The translations under genes and the position numbers were made by a program. The notes under the pieces were generated by a model. That model searched no databases, was not told where the DNA came from, and worked only from the letters and a program-made list of their open reading frames with translations. 64,000 nucleotides of DNA, from contig NZ_SRLB01000020.1 in the NCBI RefSeq assembly GCF_004745635.1, positions 58,557 through 122,556 on the forward strand. The letters run 5' to 3'. Of the stretch, positions 50,072-60,842 are shown piece after piece; position 1 is the first letter of the stretch; every line of letters starts with the position of its first letter. This stretch comes from Methylobacterium nonmethylotrophicum. Lineage in GTDB: Bacteria; Pseudomonadota; Alphaproteobacteria; Rhizobiales; Beijerinckiaceae.

Positions 50072-51268
50072 TCACCGCGCCGGTGCCAGCGGCGGATCGA
50101 CGTCGCGGTACAGGCGCTCGAGAGCGCTCCGAAAGGCGGGCCCGGCCTTCTCGCGGGTGCCCGCGACCGGGTCGGCGCCCGCCAGGAGGGTGTCGCTCGC
50201 CGCGCGCGAGAGATCGAGGGCGAAGCGCGCCCGGCTGCCCCGGCGCGCCTCGACCGCGCCGGGGACCGCGGCGATCGCTCCGTTCGCGAGGGCGGCCCGG
50301 ATCGCGTCGGCCGTGCTGCACCCGTCCTCGATCGATTGCGTGGCGCCCTGGCCCAGGGTCGGGATCATCGGATGGGCGGCGTCGCCGACGAGCACGACCG
50401 GCCAGCCGGCCGGCGCGTACAGGATCGCGTCCTCCTGCACCCGGGCCCAGTGAATGCTGCCGACGTGGCGGGCGATCCCCTCGATCAGGTAGCCCGCCGC
50501 CCGCGACGGCGGCCCGGAGGCCGGCCGGTAGAGCCCGCGCAGGATCTCGGCGTCCTTCATCGCCGCCGGGACGGGGGCATCGGGCGGGTCGAGCGGGAAG
50601 GTGCCGGCGCAGTAGACGAGATCGCCCGGCACCCGGAAGGCCAGCAGGCGGTTCGGCCCGTTGAACCACTGGCCGTAATCGTCGATCGGGCAGGCGGGGC
50701 CCGCCTCCCACAGGGCGCGGTACATCACGATGCCGAGGTGCCGCGGCTGCGACGGACCGGCGATCAGGCGTCGCAGGCGCGAGTAGCGGCCATCCGCCGC
50801 CACCACGAGGTCGACGTCCGGGATGGTCTCCGGTCCGGCCGGCGTCGCGACCCGGACGCTCGCCCGGCCGTCCGGCTGGCGCAGGAGGTCGGTCGCCTCG
50901 CAGCCGTAGCGGACGGGCAGGCCGCGCCGGAGGATCCGGTAGAGTTCGGCCCAGCGGATGCGCAGGCCCGGCCCCCGCGCCAGGGCCGCCACGTCGAGGT
51001 CGAGGAGGCGCGTGCCGTCGGTGAGGTCGGCCGTCCAGCGCCGCCAGGGCAGGCCGGCCGCCGCGAGCGTCCCGGCGAGGTCCGGCAGGTGGAGGCGCAG
51101 GGCCGTCATGGCGTTGGGGCCGATGTTGAGGCCGGTCCCGGCCTCGTCCTGATCCCCGGCCGGGCTGCGCTCGAGGCAGATCACCTCCGCGGGCATGCGC
51201 GCGAGCCCGTGGGCGGTCACGGCCCCGGCGACGCCCGCGCCCGCGATCACGATGCGGGCTCGACGCAT
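50072..51268 (-). CDS. FAD-dependent aromatic/heterocyclic monooxygenase
   Basis: 398 residues. Class A flavoprotein hydroxylase: FAD-binding VIAGAGVAGAVTAHGLA, middle DG motif VVAADGRYSRLR, and GD motif VVLVGDAAHPMIPTLGQGA. Resembles salicylate, 6-hydroxynicotinate (NicC) and urate (HpxO) hydroxylases; which ring is hydroxylated is not visible. Start at ATG 51268 (MRRARIVIAGAG). Convergent with the amidase gene, divergent from the BMP transporter. Confidence 0.87.
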   Translation of the reverse strand: MRRARIVIAGAGVAGAVTAHGLARMPAEVICLERSPAGDQDEAGTGLNIGPNAMTALRLHLPDLAGTLAAAGLPWRRWTADLTDGTRLLDLDVAALARGPGLRIRWAELYRILRRGLPVRYGCEATDLLRQPDGRASVRVATPAGPETIPDVDLVVAADGRYSRLRRLIAGPSQPRHLGIVMYRALWEAGPACPIDDYGQWFNGPNRLLAFRVPGDLVYCAGTFPLDPPDAPVPAAMKDAEILRGLYRPASGPPSRAAGYLIEGIARHVGSIHWARVQEDAILYAPAGWPVVLVGDAAHPMIPTLGQGATQSIEDGCSTADAIRAALANGAIAAVPGAVEARRGSRARFALDLSRAASDTLLAGADPVAGTREKAGPAFRSALERLYRDVDPPLAPAR

Positions 51269-51519
51269 CAGCGCGGCTCGCGAAGGACGGGCGCGCGGCG
51301 GCGCGCGGGACGAGGATGCGGCATGGAACCTCCACAGGGCCGCCCGGCCGAGCAGGAACGGTGCCGCTCCCCGGACCTGAGGAGGCCGCATCGGACGGGC
51401 CCGGCGCCGGCTCCTCGGCGGATCAGGCCCGAACGCGTGGCCTGGGGCTTGCTGGCTCTCGCGGCGGTGATCGAAGGTCCGCTCCGACGCGACCTTCTCC
51501 TTCGCGATGGGGCTTCAAG

Positions 51520-52551
51520 ATGACGATCGATGGTCGCAAGGTCATGTCACGCCGCAAGGCCGCGCTGCTCGCCCTCGCGGCGGTGCTGCTGCCGCAGGCC
51601 GCCGGGAGCGCCGCGGCGGCGGAGAAGGCCGCCATCCTGCTGCCGGGCTCGATCAACGACCAGAGCTGGAACGCCAACGGCTACCAGGGCGCCGAGCGGC
51701 TCAAGGCCAAGGGCTGGGAGGTCGCCTATTCGGAGAACGTCGCCCCGGCCGACATGGCGGAGGCGATGCGGGACTATGCCGGACGGGGCTACGGCCTCGT
51801 GATCGGTCATACCGGACGCTTCCTCTCCGCCGCCCAGCAGGTCGGGCCCGACTACCCCAAGACCGTCTTCGTCGTCGGCTCGGGCTCGGCCGGGGCCGGC
51901 ACCAACGTCGCGTCGATCGACTACGACAACGCGCAGTTCGGCTATCTGATGGGCGTGCTTGCCGCCAAGATGAGCAAGACCGGCAAGGTCGGCTCGGTGA
52001 ACGGCCTCGAAGGCCTGCCCAACGTCGTCGCGCAGGTCGGCGGCTTCCGCAAGGGCGCCAAGAGCGTCGATCCGGCCATCGAGGTCAAGGTCGTCTACAT
52101 CCAGAACATGGAGGACGCCGCCGAGGCCAAGGAGGCGGCGCTCAGCCTCATCGCGGGCGGCGCCGACTTCATCTTCGGGAAGCTGAATGCCGGGCAGGCC
52201 GGCATCATCCAGGCCGCCAAGGAGAAGGGCGTGATGGCGTCCGGCCGCAGCCTCGGCCACTCGGCGATCGCGCCCGAGGCCGTCGCCACCAACATCATCG
52301 AGAAGTGGGGCGACATGTACGGCAGCGCCGGCGACGCCGCGAAGGCCGGGACCCTCGGCGGCAAGTTCCAGGTCTACGGTCTCGGCACGCCGGGCTCGAC
52401 CGGCGCCGATTTCGCCTACCAGGACGGCACGCCCTTCAACCCGAAGGTGCCGGCGGAGGCGGTCGCGGCGCTCGAGGCGGCCCGGGCGAAGCTCGCCTCC
52501 GGCGCGATCAAGGTCGAGGTGACCCGGGCCGATGCCCGCGGCGGCGTCTGA
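51520..52551 (+). CDS. BMP-family ABC transporter substrate-binding protein
   Basis: 343 residues, exported (signal peptide core ALLALAAVLLPQAAGSAAAA). Basic-membrane-protein fold: ILLPGSINDQSWNANGYQG, GHTGRFLSAAQQ, VASIDYDNAQFGYLMG. BMP proteins bind nucleosides or related heterocycles. A start at 51544 (MSRRKA) with AAGG ahead is an alternative. First of a five-gene unit. Confidence 0.92.
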   Translation: MTIDGRKVMSRRKAALLALAAVLLPQAAGSAAAAEKAAILLPGSINDQSWNANGYQGAERLKAKGWEVAYSENVAPADMAEAMRDYAGRGYGLVIGHTGRFLSAAQQVGPDYPKTVFVVGSGSAGAGTNVASIDYDNAQFGYLMGVLAAKMSKTGKVGSVNGLEGLPNVVAQVGGFRKGAKSVDPAIEVKVVYIQNMEDAAEAKEAALSLIAGGADFIFGKLNAGQAGIIQAAKEKGVMASGRSLGHSAIAPEAVATNIIEKWGDMYGSAGDAAKAGTLGGKFQVYGLGTPGSTGADFAYQDGTPFNPKVPAEAVAALEAARAKLASGAIKVEVTRADARGGV

Positions 52552-52554
52552 TCG

Positions 52555-54108
<1,554 letters not shown>

Positions 54109-54118
54109 GCGCGGTCCC

Positions 54119-55192
54119 GTGAGCGCGTCCCCGCTCCCCGGCCCGGCGGCGCCGGCCGCTCCGATGTCCGGTCGCCTGCGCGGCGAGGCGGCGGGCGCGC
54201 TGCTCGCCGGGCTCGGCGCCGTATTCCTCGCCCTCGCGGTCGGGGCCGGCCTCATCCTGGCCACCGGCCGCGACCCGGCCGCCGCCTATCTCGCCCTGTT
54301 CGGCGGCGCCCTCGGCTCTCCCGACCGGATCGCCTTCGCGTTCAACAAGGCGACGCCCTACGTGCTCACCGCCGTCGGCGTCGCCCTCTGCTTCCGGGCG
54401 AAGGTCATCAATATCGGGGGCGAGGGGCAGATCGCGCTGGGCGGCCTCGCGGCCGCCTGGGTCGCCCTGTCGGTGCCCCTGCCGGCTGGCGCCCTGGTTC
54501 CGGCCTGCCTGGCGGCGGGGGCGGCGGCGGGGGCGCTCTGGGCCGGCCTCGCGGCGCTGATCCGGCTGTGGCGCGGCGTTCACGAGGTCCTGTGCACGCT
54601 CCTCCTGAACTTCATCGCCCTCCTGCTCGTCGCCGAGGCGCTGAAGGGCGATCTCGGCGAGACCGGCGCCGGCTTCCCGCAATCGCCCCTCCTGCCGGCC
54701 GGGGCCTGGCTGCCGCGCCTCACCGGCACGATGCATCTCGGCATCGGGCTGGCCGCGGTCGCGGCCGTCCTCGGCTCGGTCTATCTCTGGCGCACCACCT
54801 TCGGCTTCCGCTTGCGGCTCGTCGGCGCCAGCCGGGCCGCGGCGGTCTATGCGGGCGTCAGCCCGGCCCGCACGCTGGTCTCGGTGATGCTGATCGCCGG
54901 AGGGCTCGCGGGCCTCGCCGGGGGCATCGAGGTCCTGGGCGTCCATCGCCGCCTGATCGAGGGCTTCTCGAACGGCCTCGGCTTCACGGCGATCGGCATC
55001 GCGCTGCTCGCCGGCGCCAGCCCCCTGGCCGCCCTGCCGGCCGGCCTGCTGTTCGGCCTCCTCGAGGCCGGGGCGCTGGCCATGCAGCGGCAGGTCGGCG
55101 TCCCCTCCTCCCTCGTGCCGATCATCCAGGGGCTGACCATGGTGTTCGTGCTCTGCGCTTTGGGCCTGCGCGCCCGCCGGGGGGGCGCCTGA
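54119..55192 (+). CDS. BMP-type ABC transporter permease 1
   Basis: 357 residues from GTG 54119. About nine helices; signature VINIGGEGQIALGGLAAAW and GLGFTAIGIALLAGASPLAA mark the BPD_transp_2 nucleoside permease type (YufP-like). Follows the ATPase by 10 nt. Confidence 0.9.
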   Translation: MSASPLPGPAAPAAPMSGRLRGEAAGALLAGLGAVFLALAVGAGLILATGRDPAAAYLALFGGALGSPDRIAFAFNKATPYVLTAVGVALCFRAKVINIGGEGQIALGGLAAAWVALSVPLPAGALVPACLAAGAAAGALWAGLAALIRLWRGVHEVLCTLLLNFIALLLVAEALKGDLGETGAGFPQSPLLPAGAWLPRLTGTMHLGIGLAAVAAVLGSVYLWRTTFGFRLRLVGASRAAAVYAGVSPARTLVSVMLIAGGLAGLAGGIEVLGVHRRLIEGFSNGLGFTAIGIALLAGASPLAALPAGLLFGLLEAGALAMQRQVGVPSSLVPIIQGLTMVFVLCALGLRARRGGA

Positions 55193-55193
55193 G

Positions 55194-56150
55194 ATGGACG
55201 CCGCCCTCCTGACCGACCTCCTCGCCGCCGCGGTGCGGATCGCCACGCCCCTGCTGCTGGCCGCCCTCGGCGGCATCCTGTCGGAGCGGTCGGGCACCTT
55301 CGCGGTGGCGATCGAGGGCATGATGCTCGCCGGCGCCTTCGGGGCCGCGGTCGCCGCGATGGCGGCGGGCGCTCCGGCCGGGCCCTTGGCTGGGCCCTTG
55401 GCCGGGCCCTTGGCCGGGCTCCTGGCTTCGGCCGCCGCCGGCATGCTGGTGGCGAGCCTCGTCGCCGTGGCGACGACGCGCTTCTCCACCGACCAGATGG
55501 TGACCGGGCTGGCGGTCAACATCTTGGTCGCCGGGCTCACGAGCTACCTGCTGCGGGCGCTCGCCGGGGGCCGCACCCCGGTGGTGCGCTTTCCCGTCCT
55601 GGCGCCCTGGCCGGTGCCGTTCCTCCACGACATCCCGGTCCTGGGGCCGGTCCTGTTCGGCCAGCCGCCGCTCACCTATCTGGCGGTCGTCCTCGCCGTC
55701 GCCCTCGGCCTCGTCCTCGCCCGCAGCCGGGCCGGCCTCCTGGTGCGGGCGGCCGGCGAGAACCCGCAGGCCGTCTTCGCCACCGGCACCGATCCGGTCC
55801 GGGTGCGGGTCTGGTCGATCCTGGCCTGCGGCGCCCTGGCGGGGCTCGGCGGCGCGGCCCTGTCGCTCCAGCAGGTCGGCAGCTTCACCGACGGCATGAC
55901 CCACGGGCGCGGGTTCATCGCGCTCGCGGCGCTCATCGTCGGGCGCTGGGCCCCGGTGCCCGTGGCGCTCGCCTGCCTCGTCTTCGGCCTGGTCTCGGCC
56001 CTCGCCCTGCGGGCGCAGGGCTGGGGCCTGCCGGTCTCGTCCTACGTGATGCAGATGATGCCCTACGCCCTGGCGCTGGTCGCGCTCGCCGGCATCGGCC
56101 GCGCCGCCCGGCTGCCGGCGGCGATCGGCACGCCCTTCCGGCGCGAATGA
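55194..56150 (+). CDS. BMP-type ABC transporter permease 2
   Basis: 318 residues, about eight helices; conserved SERSGTFAVAIEGMMLAGAF and GRGFIALAALIVGRW identify the YufQ-like partner permease. Contains a GPLA repeat (about residues 62-75) encoded by a 12-bp tandem repeat at 55380-55422. Starts 2 nt after the first permease stop. Confidence 0.9.
   Translation: MDAALLTDLLAAAVRIATPLLLAALGGILSERSGTFAVAIEGMMLAGAFGAAVAAMAAGAPAGPLAGPLAGPLAGLLASAAAGMLVASLVAVATTRFSTDQMVTGLAVNILVAGLTSYLLRALAGGRTPVVRFPVLAPWPVPFLHDIPVLGPVLFGQPPLTYLAVVLAVALGLVLARSRAGLLVRAAGENPQAVFATGTDPVRVRVWSILACGALAGLGGAALSLQQVGSFTDGMTHGRGFIALAALIVGRWAPVPVALACLVFGLVSALALRAQGWGLPVSSYVMQMMPYALALVALAGIGRAARLPAAIGTPFRRE
55380..55422. repeat. 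12-bp tandem repeat within a permease gene
   Basis: Three to four units close to GGGCCCTTGGCC, in frame, coding for repeated Gly-Pro-Leu-Ala between two helices. Copy changes would alter a loop by four residues without a frameshift. Confidence 0.8.
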
Positions 56151-56163
56151 GACAGGGATCGTG

Positions 56164-57279
56164 ATGAAGATCGGTGTGCACAAGGTCGCGATGGCGGCCC
56201 CCAACGACGTCTCGGAACTCGCGGCCCTGATCGCGGCCGGGACGGTCGACCCGGCCCGCATCGTCGCGCTGATCGGCAAGACCGAGGGCAATGGCGGCGC
56301 CAACGACTTTACCCGCGGCTACGCCACCCTGTCCTACCAGCTGCTGCTGGCCCCGCTCCTCGGCCTCTCGCCGGAGGAGGTCGGGCACAGGATCGCCTTC
56401 GTGTGGTCGGGCGGGACCGAGGGGGTGCTGTCGCCCCACGCCACCGTGCTGACCCGGGACGCGTCGACCGTGCCTCCGGTCGCCGGGGACAAGCGCCTCG
56501 CCCTCGGCATCGCCACGACCCGGACCATCCTGCCCGAGGAGGTCGGCACGATGGTGCAGGTGCGCGAAGTGGCGCGGGCCGTCCGCGTCGCCCTCGCGGA
56601 GGCCGGCATCGCCGACCCCGCGGACGTCCATTACGTGCAGGTGAAGGGCCCGCTCCTGACCCCGGCCTCGGTGGCCGAGGCCGAGGCCCGGGGCCGGGCC
56701 ACCGTGACCCGCGATCCGAACGGCTCCAAGCCCTATGCCCGCGGGGCCACGGCGCTCGGCGTCGCGCTCGCCCTCGGCGAGGTGGCGGAGGAGGCCTTGA
56801 GCGATGCGGCCATCGCCCGGCGCCTCGACCTTTTCAGCACCGTCGCGTCGACCTCGGCCGGCGGCGAGCTGACCGCCTGCGAGGTGCTGCTGTTCGGCAA
56901 CGCGCCCGCCGCCACCAGCGACTTCCGGATCGGGCACGCGGTCCTGCGCGACGTCATCGACGCCGACGCCGTGCTCGCGGCCATGGACGGCGCCGGCCTC
57001 GCGACGGGCTCGCCCGGAATGGGCCGCCTCGATGCGGCGGCGCGGTCGCGGATCGCGGCGGTGTTCGCGAAGGCCGAGGCGAGCCCGACCGGGCGCATCC
57101 GGGGGCGGCGCAACACCATGCTGTCGGATGCCGACATCCATTACGAGCGCCACGCCCGGGCGGCCCTCGGCGCGGTCATCGCCTCGGTCACCGGCGATCC
57201 GGCCATCTTCGTGTCGGGGGGGACCGAGCACCAATGCGCGCCCGGGGAGGCGCCGATCGCGGCGATCATGCGGGTCTGA
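56164..57279 (+). CDS. Ring-opening amidohydrolase (cyanuric acid hydrolase/barbiturase family)
   Basis: 371 residues (372 if the GTG at 56161 is used). The family, found in few organisms, opens cyclic imide rings of cyanuric acid or barbiturate with three Ser-Lys dyads, one per internal repeat. All three repeats show: K in LIGKTEGNGGANDFTRG with S in VWSGGTEGVLSPH; K in VQVKGPLLT with S in STSAGGELTACEV; K in AKAEASPTGRIRGRR with S in FVSGGTEHQCAPGE. Which ring it opens cannot be told from these motifs. Last in the BMP transporter operon, so the imported compound is probably its substrate or a precursor. Confidence 0.92.
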   Translation: MKIGVHKVAMAAPNDVSELAALIAAGTVDPARIVALIGKTEGNGGANDFTRGYATLSYQLLLAPLLGLSPEEVGHRIAFVWSGGTEGVLSPHATVLTRDASTVPPVAGDKRLALGIATTRTILPEEVGTMVQVREVARAVRVALAEAGIADPADVHYVQVKGPLLTPASVAEAEARGRATVTRDPNGSKPYARGATALGVALALGEVAEEALSDAAIARRLDLFSTVASTSAGGELTACEVLLFGNAPAATSDFRIGHAVLRDVIDADAVLAAMDGAGLATGSPGMGRLDAAARSRIAAVFAKAEASPTGRIRGRRNTMLSDADIHYERHARAALGAVIASVTGDPAIFVSGGTEHQCAPGEAPIAAIMRV

Positions 57280-57500
57280 TGAGGGAGAACCGGCCGCGCG
57301 GGTCCCTGGCGGCCCGCTCCGGATACGCGGATCCAGCATCCGCCGGGCTGACGCAGGCTTCGTGCGGGGTGCCCTGGAGCCGGCGCGGCACGAGCGCCGC
57401 CCTGTTCAGGGCAGCGGGCCGGGGCACCACGCGGATCGCAGCACTTGGCTTGTCCGGTGTCGTCGCGGCGCCGTCGGCCGCTCAGGCGCGGGCCGAACGG

Positions 57501-58421
57501 TCACGGCACGGCTGCGCTCTCGGGCGGGCAGCGCTGGGCGACGCGCCAGACCGCGCTGTCGAGGGGCGTCCCGCGCCACTCCGCGAGGCGGCGGTCGCTC
57601 GCCAGGAGGGCCGCCTGGTCGATCCCGGTGCGGACGCCCATCGCCTCGAGCATCGACACCACGTCCTCGGTCGCGACGTTGCCGGTGGCGCCGGGGGCGT
57701 AGGGACAGCCGCCGAGACCGCCGATGGCGGTGTCGAAATGGACGATGCCGGCCTGCAGGCCGGCCAGGACATTGGCCAGGGCGCAGCCGCGGGTGTTGTG
57801 CAGGTGAAGCTCGAACACGATGCCGGGGAAGCGCGCGATCAGCCCCCGCGACAGCCGGTCGACCTGTACCGGGTCGGCGACGCCGATCGTGTCGCACAGG
57901 CCGATCCGCTCGCACCCGCCCGCGACGAGCCGGGCCACGATGGCGTGGATGCGCGCGTCCGGCACCGCGCCGTCGAAGGGGCAGCCGAACACCGTCGACA
58001 GCGAGATCCGCCGGCGCAACCCGTCCGCGGCGGCGGCCGCGTGCAGGTCGAGGATCTCCGCCAGCGACTCCTCGGTCGGGCGGTTGAGGTTGCGCCGGTT
58101 GTGACCGTCCGTCGCCGAGAACACGAAGGTCATGCCGGTGAGGCCGGCGCGCTGCGCCCGCTCCATGCCGCGCCTGTTGGGGATGAGCCCGTAGGCACCG
58201 ACCGGCAGGTGGCGGGTCGCCCGCACCACCTCCTCGGCATCGGCGAGGTTCGGGATCCACGCCGGATGGGTGAACGACGTCACCTCGATCTCGCCGATCC
58301 CCGAGGCCGCCAGTTGCGCGATCAGCCTGACCTTGTCCTCGGTCGGCATGACGCGGGCTTCGTTCTGGAGGCCGTCGCGGGGACCGACCTCGGTGATGTG
58401 GGCGAAGGCGGGCAGCCGCAT
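57501..58421 (-). CDS. Hydroxymethylglutaryl-CoA lyase-type enzyme
   Basis: 306 residues. Retro-aldol lyase on a 3-hydroxyacyl-CoA, in the DRE-TIM family: EVGPRDGLQNE near the start, ELHLHNTRGCALAN with the metal histidines, and the catalytic cysteine loop GLGGCPYAPGATGNVATEDV. True HMG-CoA lyase gives acetyl-CoA and acetoacetate, but relatives act on other acyl-CoAs. Start at ATG 58421. It is the last gene of a leftward operon with a CoA-transferase and an iron alcohol dehydrogenase. Confidence 0.9.
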   Translation of the reverse strand: MRLPAFAHITEVGPRDGLQNEARVMPTEDKVRLIAQLAASGIGEIEVTSFTHPAWIPNLADAEEVVRATRHLPVGAYGLIPNRRGMERAQRAGLTGMTFVFSATDGHNRRNLNRPTEESLAEILDLHAAAAADGLRRRISLSTVFGCPFDGAVPDARIHAIVARLVAGGCERIGLCDTIGVADPVQVDRLSRGLIARFPGIVFELHLHNTRGCALANVLAGLQAGIVHFDTAIGGLGGCPYAPGATGNVATEDVVSMLEAMGVRTGIDQAALLASDRRLAEWRGTPLDSAVWRVAQRCPPESAAVP

Positions 58422-58423
58422 CG

Positions 58424-59587
58424 TCAGGCCTCCGGCCGGAAGGCGCGCGCGAGGATGTCCATCAGGCCCTCGTAGGTGACGTCGCGCGGGTTCGGGCGGA
58501 TCTGGCGGACATTGGTCATGCCGTCGCGGGCGAGCGCGTCCATGGCGCTGCGCGGCACCGAGAGGTCGTCGAGATGCACCGGGATGCCGACGTCGCGCGA
58601 CAGGGCCTCGACCGCCGCGACGGCCCGCTCGGCGCCCTCGCGGACGGAGAGATGGCCGACCGTCTCGCCCAGGGCCGCCGCGACGTCGCGGTAGCGCGGC
58701 AGGGCCGCGACGAGGTTCCAGCGCATCACGTGGGGCAGCAGCACGGCGTTGGCGATGCCGTGCGGGATGTTGAACTGACCGCCGAGCGGCATCGCCAGGC
58801 CGTGCACCATCCCGGTCGCGGCGCTGCCGAAGGCGTAGCCGGCATAGAGGCTCGCCGTCAGCATCGCGTCCCGCGCCCGGATGTTCTGGCCATGATGGAC
58901 GGCCGTCCGCAGGTTCTCGCCGATCAGGCGGATCGCCTTGAGGGCGAAGTCGTCGGTCATCGGCTGGGCGAAGCGCGAGACATAGGCCTCGATCGCGTGC
59001 GTCAGGGCATCCATGCCGGTGGCCGCCGTCACCGCGGCCGGGAGCCCGAGCGTCAGCTCGGGGTCGAGGATCGCCGTGTCGGCGAGCAGGTAGCGGCTGA
59101 CGATGCCCTTCTTGGTGTGCTGCGCCTTCAGGCTGAGCACGGCGACGTTCGTCACCTCGCTGCCGGTGCCGGCGGTCGTCGGGACGATGATCTTCGGGAC
59201 CCCCGGGACCGCTACCTTGTCGATGCCGAGGTAATCCTCGACCCGGCCCGGGTTGGTGGCCATGACGGAAGCGCACTTGGCGGTGTCGATGGCGCTGCCG
59301 CCGCCGAGGCCGACGATCAGGTCGCATCCGAGCGCCCGCACCCGGTCGGCGCAGGCGACCACGGTCTCGATGCTCGGGTCGGGCTCGACGTCCGGGAAGA
59401 CCTCGACGTCGCGTCCCGCCAGCCGGTCGAGGGCGCGTCCGGCGATGCCGGCCTTCACGAGGCCCGGATCCGTGACCAGCAGGATCCGGCGCCGGCCGAA
59501 GCGGTCGACCTCCTCGGCGAGCTGGTTGAGGGCGCCGCTGCCGTGCACCAGCCGCTGGATGGCCGTGAAGATCGCGATGTCGGACAA
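58424..59587 (-). CDS. Iron-containing alcohol dehydrogenase
   Basis: 387 residues. Fe-ADH fold: NAD-binding IVGLGGGSAIDTAKC, TTAGTGSEVTN, and metal-binding histidines in MDALTHAIEAY, MVHGLAMPLG and NIPHGIANAV. The last motif resembles lactaldehyde and hydroxyacid dehydrogenases; substrate unknown. Read immediately before the lyase gene (2-nt gap). Confidence 0.9.
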   Translation of the reverse strand: MSDIAIFTAIQRLVHGSGALNQLAEEVDRFGRRRILLVTDPGLVKAGIAGRALDRLAGRDVEVFPDVEPDPSIETVVACADRVRALGCDLIVGLGGGSAIDTAKCASVMATNPGRVEDYLGIDKVAVPGVPKIIVPTTAGTGSEVTNVAVLSLKAQHTKKGIVSRYLLADTAILDPELTLGLPAAVTAATGMDALTHAIEAYVSRFAQPMTDDFALKAIRLIGENLRTAVHHGQNIRARDAMLTASLYAGYAFGSAATGMVHGLAMPLGGQFNIPHGIANAVLLPHVMRWNLVAALPRYRDVAAALGETVGHLSVREGAERAVAAVEALSRDVGIPVHLDDLSVPRSAMDALARDGMTNVRQIRPNPRDVTYEGLMDILARAFRPEA

Positions 59588-59633
59588 GGGGCTGCCTTCC
59601 GTTGGTGAATCGGGCGGTGGCGTCGCGGCGCGA

Positions 59634-60842
59634 TCAGATCACGCCGTCGGCCTCGAGCGTCGCGATGTCGTCGGCGCTCAGGCCGAGCCGTTCGGACAGG
59701 ACCTCGTGCGTGTGCTGCCCGAGCGCCGGCCCGGCCCACCGCACTGCCCCGGGGGTCTCCGAGAGCCGCGGCGCCACGCCCTGCATCGTGAGGCGGCCGT
59801 ATTCCTCGGCCTCGACCTCCACGACGGCACCGCGCGCGCGGAAATGGGGATCCTGGACGATTCCGGCGGCATCGTTGAGCGGGCCGGCCGGCACGTCGGC
59901 GCGCTTGAGCAGGGCGAGGAGCGCGTCGAGCGGCAGCGTTCGCGTCCAGGCGGCGACGATGTCGTCCAGCTCCTCCTGGTGGGCGCCGCGGGCGCGGTGC
60001 GTCGCGTAGCGCGGATCGTCGGCGAGATCGGGGCTGCCCATGGCCTCGGCCAGGCGCCGGAAGATCGCGTCCCCGTTCCCGCCGATGATCGCCCACTGCC
60101 CGTCCTGCGTCGGGTAGAGGTTGGACGGTGCGATGCCGGGCAGCCGCGTCCCGGTCCGCTGGCGCAGGGCGCCGGTCGCGCCGTATTCCGACAGCACGCT
60201 CTCCTGCACCGCCAGCACGGCATCGGTGATGCCGACATCCACCACCTGCCCCTTGCCGGTCCTGTGGCGGGCTTCGAGCGCCGCCATCGTGCCGAGGGCG
60301 GCGAACACGCCCGCCAGCGAATCGCCGATCGACAGGCCGGCGCGGGGCGGGGGCCGGTCGGGAAAGCCCGCGAGCGCGCGCAGGCCCGCCATCGCCTCCG
60401 CGATCGCCCCGAAGCCGACGTCGCGGCTGTAGGGACCGGTCTGCCCGAAGCCCGAGACCCGCGCGACGATCAGGCCGGGATTGGTCCCCCACAGGTCGTC
60501 CGGGCCGAGCCCCCACTTCTCCAGCGTGCCGGGGCGGAAGTTCTCGACCAGGATGTCGGCCTCCCGAAGCAGGGCGCGGGCGATCTCCTGTCCCCGCGGG
60601 ACGCGCAGGTCGAGCGTCAGGCTGCGCTTGTTGCGGGCGATGACCGGCCACCACAGCGACTTGCCGTCGAGTTGGACCGCCCCCCACTGGCGCATCACGT
60701 CGCCGGCGCGCGGCGGCTCGATCTTGACGACGTCGGCCCCGAGATCGGCGAGCAGCTGGCCGCAATACGGGCCGGCGATGAACGAGCCCATCTCGATGAC
60801 GCGGATCCCGGAGAGGGCGCCGGGGTTCGGATTTTGGGTCAT
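59634..60842 (-). CDS. CaiB/BaiF-family (class III) CoA-transferase
   Basis: 402 residues. Class III CoA-transferase with IEMGSFIAGPYCGQLLADLG near the start and the catalytic aspartate in GLSIGDSLAGVFAALGTMA (D near residue 170). Moves CoA from one acid, often succinyl-CoA, to another. Its ATG overlaps the stop of the GntR gene by four bases (ATGA). With the lyase and the dehydrogenase it suggests activation, cleavage and oxidation of a dicarboxylic or hydroxy acid. Confidence 0.9.
   Translation of the reverse strand: MTQNPNPGALSGIRVIEMGSFIAGPYCGQLLADLGADVVKIEPPRAGDVMRQWGAVQLDGKSLWWPVIARNKRSLTLDLRVPRGQEIARALLREADILVENFRPGTLEKWGLGPDDLWGTNPGLIVARVSGFGQTGPYSRDVGFGAIAEAMAGLRALAGFPDRPPPRAGLSIGDSLAGVFAALGTMAALEARHRTGKGQVVDVGITDAVLAVQESVLSEYGATGALRQRTGTRLPGIAPSNLYPTQDGQWAIIGGNGDAIFRRLAEAMGSPDLADDPRYATHRARGAHQEELDDIVAAWTRTLPLDALLALLKRADVPAGPLNDAAGIVQDPHFRARGAVVEVEAEEYGRLTMQGVAPRLSETPGAVRWAGPALGQHTHEVLSERLGLSADDIATLEADGVI

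Noticed and set aside
49358..51268. A nicotinate degradation (nic) cluster
   Set aside because: The amidase and monooxygenase resemble NicF and NicC, but the ring-cleaving dioxygenase, the formylmaleamate deformylase and the hydroxylase are absent.
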